Shown in pieces: positions 1-7,073 of a DNA stretch of 8,226 nt (position 1 is its first letter; every line of letters begins with the position of its first letter). The stretch is from Gammaproteobacteria bacterium (lineage in GTDB: Bacteria; Pseudomonadota; Gammaproteobacteria; BMS3Bbin11): positions 1-8,226 of the forward strand of contig JAUVSB010000057.1 of assembly GCA_030597275.1 (NCBI GenBank), read 5' to 3'. The notes beneath the pieces are model-generated. The model was given only the letters and a program-made list of their open reading frames with translations. It was not told the DNA's origin and made no database searches. A program made the translations under genes and the position numbers.

Positions 1-71
1 ACATAGTCATCGAGTAATTCAGGGAATAATGTACTCTGCTTTCTATTTTCACCTTCAACAAAACGCTTCAT
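1..71 (-). CDS. IS1182-family transposase, N-terminal fragment (runs off the window)
   Basis: An ATG at 71-69 opens a frame that stays open to the window edge (23 full codons). The peptide begins MKRFVEGENRKQ, followed by STLFPELLDDYV. This is the stereotyped N-terminus of IS1182-type DDE transposases, which usually reads MKRF-x-EG-x-x-R-x-QSTL-x-P-E-x-LDDYV. A GGGG tract at 78-81, six bases ahead of the ATG, may serve as ribosome binding site, and a TATAAT-like box lies at 99-104. The protein would cut and join the ends of its own element; its catalytic DDE residues lie outside the window, so whether the copy is intact cannot be judged. The family call rests on recall of this N-terminal signature from about 23 residues. 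It is strong for its length, but a search is needed to fix the family. Confidence 0.8.
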   Translation of the reverse strand, partial: MKRFVEGENRKQSTLFPELLDDY

Positions 72-98
72 ATATAACCCCGCTAAAATGATAGCAGC

Positions 99-127
99 AT
101 TATATCTGGGTTTACGTTTTCACACAG
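99..127 (-). promoter_or_regulatory. Probable promoter of the IS transposase
   Basis: On the minus strand a perfect TATAAT (104 to 99) lies 27 bases upstream of the transposase ATG. The hexamer about 17 bases further upstream (CTGTGT, 127 to 122) is a poor match to TTGACA, so only the -10 box is convincing. If the -35 box is real, it overlaps the candidate terminal repeat. Confidence 0.4.
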
Positions 128-130
128 CCT

Positions 131-328
131 GGGCCGATAGCCGAGATTTTGACTCACTACCAGGACGTCTGCTTTTGAGAAATCCAAGGCAGTCTGTGAT
201 TTTCTTATTTTGTCGGCTGCGTCTCGATAGCGGCAATTTCTCACACTGTCACAAGGTTTCAGATTTACTTCTGCTATTACCTATCAAGACAGTAAAATTT
301 TTCCTTCATTTTTCATCTTTTATCTTAC
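131..328. other. Non-coding stretch between the IS end and the HD-domain gene
   Basis: I see no supported gene here. A plus-strand ATG frame from 88 to 375 crosses it, but that frame also runs through the IS end and into the 3' end of the HD gene in antisense, and its product resembles nothing I recognise. No hairpin followed by a T-run is visible just downstream of the HD gene stop, so there is no clear intrinsic terminator. The half nearest the HD gene (about 270-328) is AT-rich, while 131-260 is more GC-balanced and may belong to the insertion sequence. The two stretches CGATAGCCGAGATTT (136-150) and CGATAGCGGCAATTT (225-239) are similar, possibly by chance. Confidence 0.5.
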
Positions 329-1735
329 CTAAGCCCTGCTGCCTAAAGTCTCTTCAAGCCGGTCAGTTAGCCTGACTATCTGCCCCCAGTCATAGGTCAC
401 GATGTCCTGAGCATGGGCAAGATTATTGCGTAAGGACTCCATCTCACGGATTACCTTTTTTGCAGATCTTCTTGATTCCAGACCCATCATTTTCATTGTT
501 TCTTCTTTACTGATAATTATTTTTCCTTTGTCAGACAGCTGGATACAGTCAAGAAGACAGCAGTGTTGTCCTCGACGATTACGTTCTGCTTGCAGACCTT
601 TTGCCTGCTGCAACCTTTCTTCTGTAAGGGCAAATTGCCAGCTATCACCGGAAAAATGAAGGGAAATAACTTTGTTCACATTCATTTCAACAAAGGTAAT
701 GATTCCAAACAGCCACATTCTGGCAACCGGCTTGTTGATATCCTCACGGCTGAAGACGCCTGCAATTTCTCCCAGGATTGAGATAAAGCCATATTCCTGT
801 AAGGTGAGCACATGAATGACATCTGAAAAAGGGCTATCACCTGAAACGACCTGTCCATCTCTGAACGTACGCATGTTCTCCCGGCAGGACTTGCCAACCA
901 GGTCATCATGACGCGCATAACCCACTATTGTGCCCTGCTCCCTTAAACAAACTATCGAAAGGTGGTGAAGCTCCATCATAGCCTGCACTTCCTTACAGGG
1001 GCGCGAGGCATCAAATGATCGAACAGATTCAGCCAGATGCTGCGCAGTAAAGGCTTCTGAAAACAGCCTGAACAGGTGTTGATTGCCATTCTGTTCAGGA
1101 AGAAGGAGTGTTTTATTAATATCTGATGATGTTTTATTTTTTCCGGTTTTTTCCAGCCTTAATGTACACTTGTGATGCGTTTTCCATGCCCGTTTGTAAA
1201 GTGTGGTGTCGCCTTCATCGAGCACTTCCAGCAAGGCATTCATTTCCTGCAAGTAGAGCTGCGCAAATTCAACATCATGCTTACAGATATCATTGGCATT
1301 ATCGATTAAATCTGCCAGCTTGATGGTTTTCGCATGCTGGCTGGCCCTGCTGATATGCTGTTTGTCTATCGCCTTGCGCAACTGACGGTTTCCATCACCC
1401 GGCTTGCTAATATCTGTCAGATTTTCAACCAGTTCAGCGACATTCTGGCCAAACGCTTTTTCTACGTCATAAAGAGTTGCCGGTGTATCTTCTACAACGT
1501 CATGCAACCAGGCGGCAGCAATCATCTCTTCATTATCAGTCACTGAAGCGACTATATTTGCCACTGAAGATAGATGGACGGCATAAGGCTGATTATTATA
1601 TTTGCGCAGATGATTTATGCGCTTGTGTGCAGTGGTAGCGAACTGCTTTGCTTGTTCTACCAGGTCGTTCAAACTTTGAGCCTGCTCAGAGTTGGTCCAG
1701 GCCGCGTTGAAGATCTTTTTTAAGATCATCAACAT
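329..1735 (-). CDS. HD phosphohydrolase (SpoT/Mesh1-like) fused to CBS-like pair and HEPN-like C-terminus
   Basis: The 468-residue product has three parts. Residues 25-190 form an HD domain of the (p)ppGpp-hydrolase type: RKY (44-46), His54, HDVVEDT (78-84) and KLADLIDN (139-146). These supply the metal ligands H54, H78, D79 and D142, and the E82/D83 and N146 positions of Mesh1 and SpoT. No synthetase or TGS domain follows. Residues about 230-335 look like two CBS motifs, which usually bind adenine nucleotides. Residues 336-468 are helical, with a hydrophobic helix (338-351) and RNNLAH (436-441), an R-N-x3-H pattern as in HEPN ribonuclease-like domains. The activity is unproven: alarmone or other nucleotide hydrolysis is inferred. 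The ATG at 1735 lies inside metZ (50-nt overlap), with AGGG upstream. A TTG at 1672, with GAGCAGG ahead of it and 13 nt past the metZ stop, would give 447 residues and also suits the HD domain edge. The gene is probably co-transcribed with metZ. Confidence 0.85.
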   Translation of the reverse strand: MLMILKKIFNAAWTNSEQAQSLNDLVEQAKQFATTAHKRINHLRKYNNQPYAVHLSSVANIVASVTDNEEMIAAAWLHDVVEDTPATLYDVEKAFGQNVAELVENLTDISKPGDGNRQLRKAIDKQHISRASQHAKTIKLADLIDNANDICKHDVEFAQLYLQEMNALLEVLDEGDTTLYKRAWKTHHKCTLRLEKTGKNKTSSDINKTLLLPEQNGNQHLFRLFSEAFTAQHLAESVRSFDASRPCKEVQAMMELHHLSIVCLREQGTIVGYARHDDLVGKSCRENMRTFRDGQVVSGDSPFSDVIHVLTLQEYGFISILGEIAGVFSREDINKPVARMWLFGIITFVEMNVNKVISLHFSGDSWQFALTEERLQQAKGLQAERNRRGQHCCLLDCIQLSDKGKIIISKEETMKMMGLESRRSAKKVIREMESLRNNLAHAQDIVTYDWGQIVRLTDRLEETLGSRA

Positions 1736-2882
1736 CTTCCAGCCCTATGGAGAGCCGCAAAAGATTATCTAAAACGCCCATTTCCTGACGCTCTTCGTTT
1801 GTCAATCGCCCGTGGGTTGTCGTTGCAGGATGGGTAATGGTTGATTTTGTATCGCCCAGATTCGCAGTAATGGAAAATAGCTCAGTACTGTCTATTACCT
1901 GCCAGGCCTCATCGCGGCCACCTTTAACCTGAAAGGCAAGCACGCCTGCCGCCGCAGTTTGCTGACGCTGTGCAAGATCATGCTGCGGATGTGAGGGCAA
2001 ATCAGGATAAAAAACTCGTTCAACAGCAGGCTGTGACTCAAGCCAGCTTGCAATTTCCAGTGCATACTGGCTGTGTGCCTGCATTCTAACTGTCAGCGTT
2101 TCCAGTCCTTTTAACTGTACCCATGCGTTGAATGGGCTCAATGTTGGCCCAGCGCTGCGAAGAAAAGCAAACACATCTTCACCAACGAGCTTTTTATCAC
2201 CAACCACAGCACCACCCATCGTTCTGCCCTGGCCGTCTATATATTTTGTTGAAGAATGGACAACAACATCGGCGCCCAGCTTGAGGGGCTGCTGCAGCAC
2301 AGGGGTACAGAAAGTATTATCGACTACCAGCAAGGCACTATTATCGTGTGCAATCTTAGCCACCGCACTGATATCAGAGACATTACACAACGGGTTAGAC
2401 GGAGTTTCCAGAAACAACATCTTTGTATTAGCCTGAATCGCATCTTCCCATTGGGCTGTATCCGCAGAATCCACATAGGTAAAGCTTAAGCCAAACTTTG
2501 TCAGTATTTTATTGAAAAGAATGATAGTGGAACCAAACAGGTCACGCCCTGCAACAACATGATCGCCAGCACTCAGCAGTCCCATACAGGCCGCCAGGAT
2601 AGCACTCATGCCTGTTGCCGTGGCGACGCAGCTCTCACCCTCCTCCATCGCAGCGAGCCGTTCTTCAAAGGTGCGCACTGTCGGATTGGTAAAACGGGAA
2701 TATATATTCCCAGCTTGTTCACCAGAAAATCTTGCTGCGGCATCTGCAGCACTTTTGAAGACATAACTCGAGGTCAGAAATATTGGCTCCGCGTGCTCCC
2801 CTTCAGCAGAACGAACCTGCCCCTCACGAACTGCACGTGTAGCTAGTTTATAAGCTGATTTTTTGTCATCCTTTTCTTGCAT
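1686..2882 (-). CDS. metZ: O-succinylhomoserine sulfhydrylase
   Basis: This PLP enzyme of the Cys/Met-metabolism (gamma-family) class converts O-succinylhomoserine and sulfide to homocysteine, the direct-sulfhydrylation step of methionine synthesis in the cytosol. The 398 residues match the family length. Visible landmarks are YSR (61-63), which contacts the cofactor phosphate of the neighbouring subunit; ATGMSA (89-94); ETPSNP (159-164); VVDNTF (186-191), with the Asp that pairs with the PLP nitrogen; and HSSTKYIDGQGR (209-220), with K213 as the Schiff-base lysine. The S-T-K-Y-I-D-G-Q-G-R string favours MetZ over MetB or MetY. The ATG follows the purF TGA after a single base (TGA-A-ATG), so translation is probably coupled to purF. 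Its last codons are overlapped by the predicted start of the HD gene. The choice of succinyl over acetyl ester is by family, not proven by sequence. Confidence 0.93.
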   Translation of the reverse strand: MQEKDDKKSAYKLATRAVREGQVRSAEGEHAEPIFLTSSYVFKSAADAAARFSGEQAGNIYSRFTNPTVRTFEERLAAMEEGESCVATATGMSAILAACMGLLSAGDHVVAGRDLFGSTIILFNKILTKFGLSFTYVDSADTAQWEDAIQANTKMLFLETPSNPLCNVSDISAVAKIAHDNSALLVVDNTFCTPVLQQPLKLGADVVVHSSTKYIDGQGRTMGGAVVGDKKLVGEDVFAFLRSAGPTLSPFNAWVQLKGLETLTVRMQAHSQYALEIASWLESQPAVERVFYPDLPSHPQHDLAQRQQTAAAGVLAFQVKGGRDEAWQVIDSTELFSITANLGDTKSTITHPATTTHGRLTNEERQEMGVLDNLLRLSIGLEDVDDLKKDLQRGLDQL

Positions 2883-2883
2883 T

Positions 2884-4389
2884 TCAATCGTTAAAGCTTA
2901 ACTCTGTCTGACTGGCATTACTTTCTTTAGTTCGGGCACTATCATTACGCAGTGCATTAATCATCTCAAGGTAATTTTCATCAATATCACCTGTAATGTA
3001 TTCACCATTGAAACATGAGCAATCAAACTGAGTGATCTCCTTATTACCCTTATGTGCTGCCTTGACTAAATCTTTCAGGTCCAGATAGATCAGTTTATCT
3101 GCGCCAATTTTATCGCAAATCTGTTGGGTATTGCGATTATGGGCAACCAGCTCAGACGGTGATGGCATATCAATACCGTAAACATTTGGATACCTGACAG
3201 GCGGTGCCGCAGAAGCGAAGTAAACATTTTTCGCACCGGCGTCCCTGGCCATTTTTATTATCTGGCCTGATGTTGTACCGCGTACTATAGAGTCATCTAC
3301 CAGCAATACATTCTTACCTTTGAATTCCAGTTCTATCGGATTCAGCTTTCTTTTCACTGAACGTTTACGCTCTTCCTGTCCGGGCATTATAAAAGTCCTG
3401 CCTATATAGCGGTTTTTGATAAAACCTTCTCGGTAGGTAACTTTCAATTGCTTGGCCAGCTGGATAGCCGATGTTCGACTAGTATCCGGAATAGGAATCA
3501 CCACATCAATCTTTGCATCGGGCCATTCACGCTTGATCTTCTTTCCCAGGTAAACACCAGTACGCAGACGTGTTTTGTGAACAGAAATCCCATCCATCAA
3601 GGTGTCCGGGCGAGACATATATACAAACTCAAAGATACACGGTGAAGTCTGCGTCTTTTCCGCACACTGCTGAGTATGAACATTTCCTCGCAGATCAATA
3701 AAGATTGCTTCGCCTGGCTCTATATCCCGTACTACCTCATAACCCAGAACATCAAGAGCAACACTTTCAGAAGCCACCATATACTCAGGTCCCTTAGCTG
3801 TATTGCGACAGCCATAGATCAGGGGACGAATCCCGTAAGGATCTCTAAATGCCAGTATGCCCTGGCCAACGACCAGAGCGACCACGGCATAGGCACCTTT
3901 GACCCGTCTATGTACCGCAGATACTGCTTCAAAGATATCCTGGGGACCCGGCTGGAGAGATGTTGCCTGGTGGAGTTCATGAGCAAATACATTTAGCAGA
4001 ACTTCAGAGTCAGAATTGGTATTAAGATGGCGCAGATCATCCCGAAACAACTCTTTCTGTAATTCCATTGCATTGGTCAAATTACCATTATGGCCCAGTG
4101 CCACACCAAACGGTGAATTGACATAGAAGGGTTGAGCTTCAGACCGTGAGTCACAACCAGCCGTTGGGTATCTGACATGTCCGATACCCATATTGCCCTC
4201 AAGTCCAAGCATATGACGAGTATGAAAGACATCGCGTACCAGGCCATTATCCTTACGCATGTAAAGACGATGACCATCACTGGTTACGATTCCTGCAGCG
4301 TCCTGACCACGATGCTGCAATACCGTCAGTCCATCATATAATGATTGATTGGCATTATCATGGGAAAAAATTCCTACTATCCCGCACAT
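2884..4389 (-). CDS. purF: Amidophosphoribosyltransferase (glutamine PRPP amidotransferase)
   Basis: This enzyme catalyses the first committed step of purine synthesis, PRPP plus glutamine to 5-phosphoribosylamine. At 501 residues it is close to the E. coli enzyme (505). The Met is followed directly by Cys2, the N-terminal nucleophile exposed once Met1 is removed, in MCGIVGIF; there is no propeptide of the Bacillus type. The glutaminase half (about 1-235) shows RGQDAAGI (27-34), GHVRYPTAG (70-78) and GHNGNLTN (99-106). The phosphoribosyltransferase half has the PRPP loop VLLVDDSIVRGTTSG (361-375). The start is well set by AGGTGGAG placed five bases before the ATG. It sits between cvpA and metZ, as in other gammaproteobacteria. 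I see no PurR-like operator upstream, and the gene is probably read from the operon. Confidence 0.97.
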   Translation of the reverse strand: MCGIVGIFSHDNANQSLYDGLTVLQHRGQDAAGIVTSDGHRLYMRKDNGLVRDVFHTRHMLGLEGNMGIGHVRYPTAGCDSRSEAQPFYVNSPFGVALGHNGNLTNAMELQKELFRDDLRHLNTNSDSEVLLNVFAHELHQATSLQPGPQDIFEAVSAVHRRVKGAYAVVALVVGQGILAFRDPYGIRPLIYGCRNTAKGPEYMVASESVALDVLGYEVVRDIEPGEAIFIDLRGNVHTQQCAEKTQTSPCIFEFVYMSRPDTLMDGISVHKTRLRTGVYLGKKIKREWPDAKIDVVIPIPDTSRTSAIQLAKQLKVTYREGFIKNRYIGRTFIMPGQEERKRSVKRKLNPIELEFKGKNVLLVDDSIVRGTTSGQIIKMARDAGAKNVYFASAAPPVRYPNVYGIDMPSPSELVAHNRNTQQICDKIGADKLIYLDLKDLVKAAHKGNKEITQFDCSCFNGEYITGDIDENYLEMINALRNDSARTKESNASQTELSFND

Positions 4390-4394
4390 TTGAT

Positions 4395-4402
4395 CTCCAC
4401 CT
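4395..4402 (-). promoter_or_regulatory. Strong ribosome binding site of purF
   Basis: AGGTGGAG on the minus strand, five bases from the purF ATG, is the best Shine-Dalgarno sequence in the window. It fixes the purF start, so that Cys2 becomes the N-terminal nucleophile. Most neighbours have weak sites by comparison. Confidence 0.75.
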
Positions 4403-4439
4403 CGCCAGCAGTGTACATAAATGAAGAATACCCATTGTT

Positions 4440-4455
4440 TATGACAGGAGTCATA
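4440..4455. repeat. Small inverted repeat overlapping the cvpA stop
   Basis: TATGACAGGAGTCATA is a perfect 6-bp inverted repeat around a 4-base loop. It takes in the last two bases of the cvpA TGA codon on the minus strand and the start of the 66-nt cvpA-purF spacer. No T-run follows it in the direction of transcription, so it is not a standard terminator. It could be a small RNA hairpin or chance. Confidence 0.3.
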
Positions 4456-4953
4456 TCATACCTTCTGTCCGAAAAATTTTGAAACTTCAACAGGCATTAT
4501 AGATATGCCATAAGCTGCAATGAGAAGGAAATAATCTTTAAGCAATGATCCTGTCCACCACGCCTCTTTGGCAAACTGTGTTGACTGGACCAACATCGCC
4601 AGCACCGCAATAATTATAGCACCACGCAGCAAACCAAAAATCATACCCAGCGTACGATCCATACCTTTCAGTGCAGACTGGCTCATGATTTTACTTATAA
4701 AATATGAAAGTAGCGCGAACAAAACCAGTGAGACCAGGAAAATTGAAATAAAAGCAGCAGCCATACGTACATCCGATGATTGAATTATCGAATCAAACAC
4801 GGGAGCAAAGTTGTTAGCAAATCGCCAGGCAAGCCAGGCTGAGGCAATCCAGCCGACCAGCGACATTAGCTCACGAACCAGACCGCGGAAAACACCTATA
4901 AGGCCTGAAATCGTGATGATCGAGATGATGACTATATCGAGAATATTTAACAA
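4456..4953 (-). CDS. cvpA: CvpA family inner-membrane protein
   Basis: The 165-residue protein is hydrophobic, with about four membrane helices (roughly 4-22, 30-48, 64-89 and 101-123). Its length matches E. coli CvpA (162). Conserved landmarks are the G-x-FRG-x-x-RE stretch with SLVGW after helix 1 (20-35) and DRTLGMIFGLLRG (99-111) at the last helix. In E. coli the protein is needed for colicin V production and has been linked to envelope stress and bile resistance; its molecular activity is unclear. The gene directly upstream of purF is the usual context. The start is TTG at 4953-4951 with no good Shine-Dalgarno; it is preferred because the first residues MLNILDIVII align with the E. coli start. 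It lies 24 nt after the SPOR gene stop, so translational coupling may help. Confidence 0.92.
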   Translation of the reverse strand: MLNILDIVIISIITISGLIGVFRGLVRELMSLVGWIASAWLAWRFANNFAPVFDSIIQSSDVRMAAAFISIFLVSLVLFALLSYFISKIMSQSALKGMDRTLGMIFGLLRGAIIIAVLAMLVQSTQFAKEAWWTGSLLKDYFLLIAAYGISIMPVEVSKFFGQKV

Positions 4954-4977
4954 AATATTACGGGTATCTAGTAAGGT

Positions 4978-5697
4978 TTACTTTTTAATAACCATGCCAC
5001 GCTGCCGCGTTTTATGTTGCAGCCTGTCCTGCATCTTTTCAGCAGAAGCACGGTCTTTAAATGGGCCTATCCAGACTTTAGTTGCGATACCTTTACTGGT
5101 TTTCACTTTTCCGGATTTTGCATTGAAGCCCTTCTTTTTAAGCTCGGAAACCTTCTTACTTGCATTAGCAGATTGTGAAAATACACCAACCTGAAGAATC
5201 CATCCACCGCTTGCCGCTGCTGTAGAGGATTTTTTCGCGACGGCTGTTTTTGATGTTGATGTCGAAGACTTTGATGTCGTCTTTTTTGCAGCTGACTTGC
5301 TACTGCTAACCGTACCAGATTTTGCCTTTTCAGCAGATGGCTTTACGGCAGTTGTGTGTGACATGGGTTTAAATAATGCTGAAGAACCCTGATCACTGTT
5401 TTCAATTTTGTCAGTTTTTTTATCCTCTGAACTACTCACCTTTTCAACTGGCATTTTAGTTTCTGAAGCGGGTGATAGTTTGGCAGGATCTACAGATGTA
5501 ATGCGGGAAACAAAGACCTTCTTGCCTTCTTTTGTGACCTCCATCACAACAGGGTCAGCTTCTGGTGCCTGATCATCCGGATTTCTACTCAGCAGCATCG
5601 GTAGCAGGATGATGGCCAGCAATATCAATACCACTGCACCGGTCAGGCGGTGTCGCGGGTCATATTCCTGAAAATTATTTTTTACAGCAGCGGACAT
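4978..5697 (-). CDS. dedD: SPOR-domain membrane protein (DedD-like)
   Basis: Residues 1-17 are a short cytosolic segment (with DPRHRLTG at 13-20), followed by one membrane helix (about 19-37). A long linker rich in Lys, Ser, Thr and Ala (about 73-163) leads to a C-terminal SPOR domain (about 164-238). The SPOR domain begins GGWILQVGVFSQ and contains KVWIGPFKDRASAEKM, the usual pattern. SPOR domains bind glycan strands lacking stem peptides and bring proteins to the division septum. The topology, N-in with the SPOR domain in the periplasm, agrees with E. coli DedD, as does the position between folC and cvpA. The symbol rests on this position and layout, since the linker is not conserved. The ATG at 5697 has no clear Shine-Dalgarno, and the 73-nt spacer from folC shows no terminator. 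Confidence 0.88.
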   Translation of the reverse strand: MSAAVKNNFQEYDPRHRLTGAVVLILLAIILLPMLLSRNPDDQAPEADPVVMEVTKEGKKVFVSRITSVDPAKLSPASETKMPVEKVSSSEDKKTDKIENSDQGSSALFKPMSHTTAVKPSAEKAKSGTVSSSKSAAKKTTSKSSTSTSKTAVAKKSSTAAASGGWILQVGVFSQSANASKKVSELKKKGFNAKSGKVKTSKGIATKVWIGPFKDRASAEKMQDRLQHKTRQRGMVIKK

Positions 5698-5770
5698 AGT
5701 GTGTCAGAAGAGTTGAACGATTTTTGGGAATGCGTTGAAAAATAAGGATAAATGGCTGGACATCACTTGT

Positions 5771-7051
5771 TCAGGCTAACTCTGATAAAAGGCGTTCAAT
5801 TATAGCACCTACTGTATGAAAAGAACCAAAAACTACTATTCTGTCATTCTCTCTAGCCGTGTTATGTACATGCTCCCATGCATCATTAACATCCGTAAAC
5901 AATTGGCAACTGCTTGATGGGTTTATTTCCTGTAACGCTGCTTTTAATGCCTCTGGCTTTTCACCTCTGTTGACAGCGAGACCTGCAAAATACCAGCTGT
6001 CAATACAGGAAAAAACATTCGCCAGGGATTCAATGACATCCTTATCTTTCAACATCGCAACGATGGCATGGGTTTTACCTGTTACAGTTTGCTGCCGCAA
6101 GTTTTCAGCCAGCAATGCTGTTGAATCCGGGTTGTGTGAGACATCAAGGATAATCACCGGCTTGCCTTTTAATACCTGGAATCTGCCCATTAGATGAATA
6201 TCCGGCAGTATCCTGTATATTATTTCATCTGCCACCGGTAATCGACCTTTCAGCACAGACAAACACATAAGCACACCAGCAAGGTTATTAAATTGCGGGA
6301 CACCTTTTAAGCCGGGCAGAGGAAGCCCTGGCAGCGTTTTCTTAGTACTCTTCCAGCACCAGTCAGATGGTTGTATATCATAGCTATAGTTATGATTAAG
6401 CACATATACTTTCTTTGCTTTCTGATTAGCTATGTCTAACAGATTTTTGGGTGGGTCCGGGTCAGCGATGACGGTAATTTTTCCACTGTGGATAATGCCT
6501 GCCTTCTCTACAGCAATGGATTCCCTGTCCTTGCCCAGCCAGTCTGTGTGATCAATACCTATGCTGGTAATCAATGCTAGATCAGCAGGAATAAGATTGG
6601 TGGCATCCAGACGCCCGCCCAGGCCGACCTCGAGCAAAACCACGTCAAGTTCAGATTCTGTGAATATTATGAAGGCAGCAAGGGTGGCAAATTCAAAATA
6701 AGTCAGCGGAATATCGCCACGAGATGCATCAATTCTCGAGAAGGCAGCGCAGATCTCGTCATCAGTAGCATAAGCCTCCGCTACACGAATTCTCTCGTTA
6801 AAAACAGTCAGGTGTGGTGATGTATAACAGCCTGTTCGATAACCGGATGACGTGTAAAACTTCTCCAATGCAGTAATACTGGAGCCTTTACCATTGGTGC
6901 CTGCAACGGTAATGACTGGACAGGAAAAGCCTTCAAGCTCAAGTCGTTTTGTTACCTGCCGTAATCTGTCTAAGCCAAGCTCAATCTCACTCGTGTGTTG
7001 TGAAGATATAAAAGCTAGCCAGCCGGCAAGATCTCCGGGGGTCTCAGACAT
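5771..7051 (-). CDS. folC: Dihydrofolate synthase / folylpolyglutamate synthase
   Basis: FolC adds glutamate to dihydropteroate and then to folates, using ATP, in the cytosol. From the ATG at 7051 it has 426 residues, matching the E. coli enzyme (422). Landmarks in order are the ATP-binding loop AGTNGKGS (50-57), YTSPHL (76-81), LTYFEFATLAAF (116-127), EVGLGGRLDATN (141-152), IDHTDWLG (166-173), VEKAGI (181-186, with the lysine that is carbamylated in the family), MGRFQ (288-292), DVSHNP (303-308) and GSFHTVG (409-415). The open frame reaches back to a GTG at 7132 that would overlap accD by 59 nt. I prefer 7051 because it is an ATG 22 nt past the accD stop and gives the usual N-terminus. Its Shine-Dalgarno is weak. 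The LTYFE stretch is typical of bifunctional gammaproteobacterial FolC, but the sequence alone does not prove both activities. Confidence 0.95.
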   Translation of the reverse strand: MSETPGDLAGWLAFISSQHTSEIELGLDRLRQVTKRLELEGFSCPVITVAGTNGKGSSITALEKFYTSSGYRTGCYTSPHLTVFNERIRVAEAYATDDEICAAFSRIDASRGDIPLTYFEFATLAAFIIFTESELDVVLLEVGLGGRLDATNLIPADLALITSIGIDHTDWLGKDRESIAVEKAGIIHSGKITVIADPDPPKNLLDIANQKAKKVYVLNHNYSYDIQPSDWCWKSTKKTLPGLPLPGLKGVPQFNNLAGVLMCLSVLKGRLPVADEIIYRILPDIHLMGRFQVLKGKPVIILDVSHNPDSTALLAENLRQQTVTGKTHAIVAMLKDKDVIESLANVFSCIDSWYFAGLAVNRGEKPEALKAALQEINPSSSCQLFTDVNDAWEHVHNTARENDRIVVFGSFHTVGAIIERLLSELA

Positions 7052-7073
7052 CAGGATTCGCTGTGATGTACCG

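Larger units (their letters stand above)
1..130 (-). mobile_element. End of an IS1182-family insertion sequence (outer edge uncertain)
   Basis: The transposase start at 71 implies that the element's upstream end lies just to the right of it. The minus-strand string GGCTGTGTGAAAACG (129 to 115) resembles terminal sequences that I associate with IS1182-like elements and is my candidate for the inverted repeat, which gives the edge near 130. The edge may instead lie as far out as about 260: bases 131-260 are richer in G and C than the AT-rich stretch 270-328 and could be the untranslated end of the element. The other end, its matching repeat and any target-site duplication are outside the window, so the boundary is inferred, not shown. 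Confidence 0.55.

Noticed and set aside
88..375. Plus-strand 95-codon open frame over the IS end and the spacer
   Set aside because: It begins inside the IS end, finishes antisense to the HD gene, lacks a clear ribosome binding site and its product is not recognisable. It is most likely a chance frame.
4440..4455. Hairpin after cvpA as an intrinsic terminator
   Set aside because: The stem is only 6 bp, not GC-rich, and no T-run follows in the direction of transcription.
5210..5480. Lys/Ser/Thr-rich stretch of the SPOR protein as a tandem repeat or frameshifted region
   Set aside because: It has no regular period and stays in one open frame. Such low-complexity periplasmic linkers are normal between the membrane helix and the SPOR domain.
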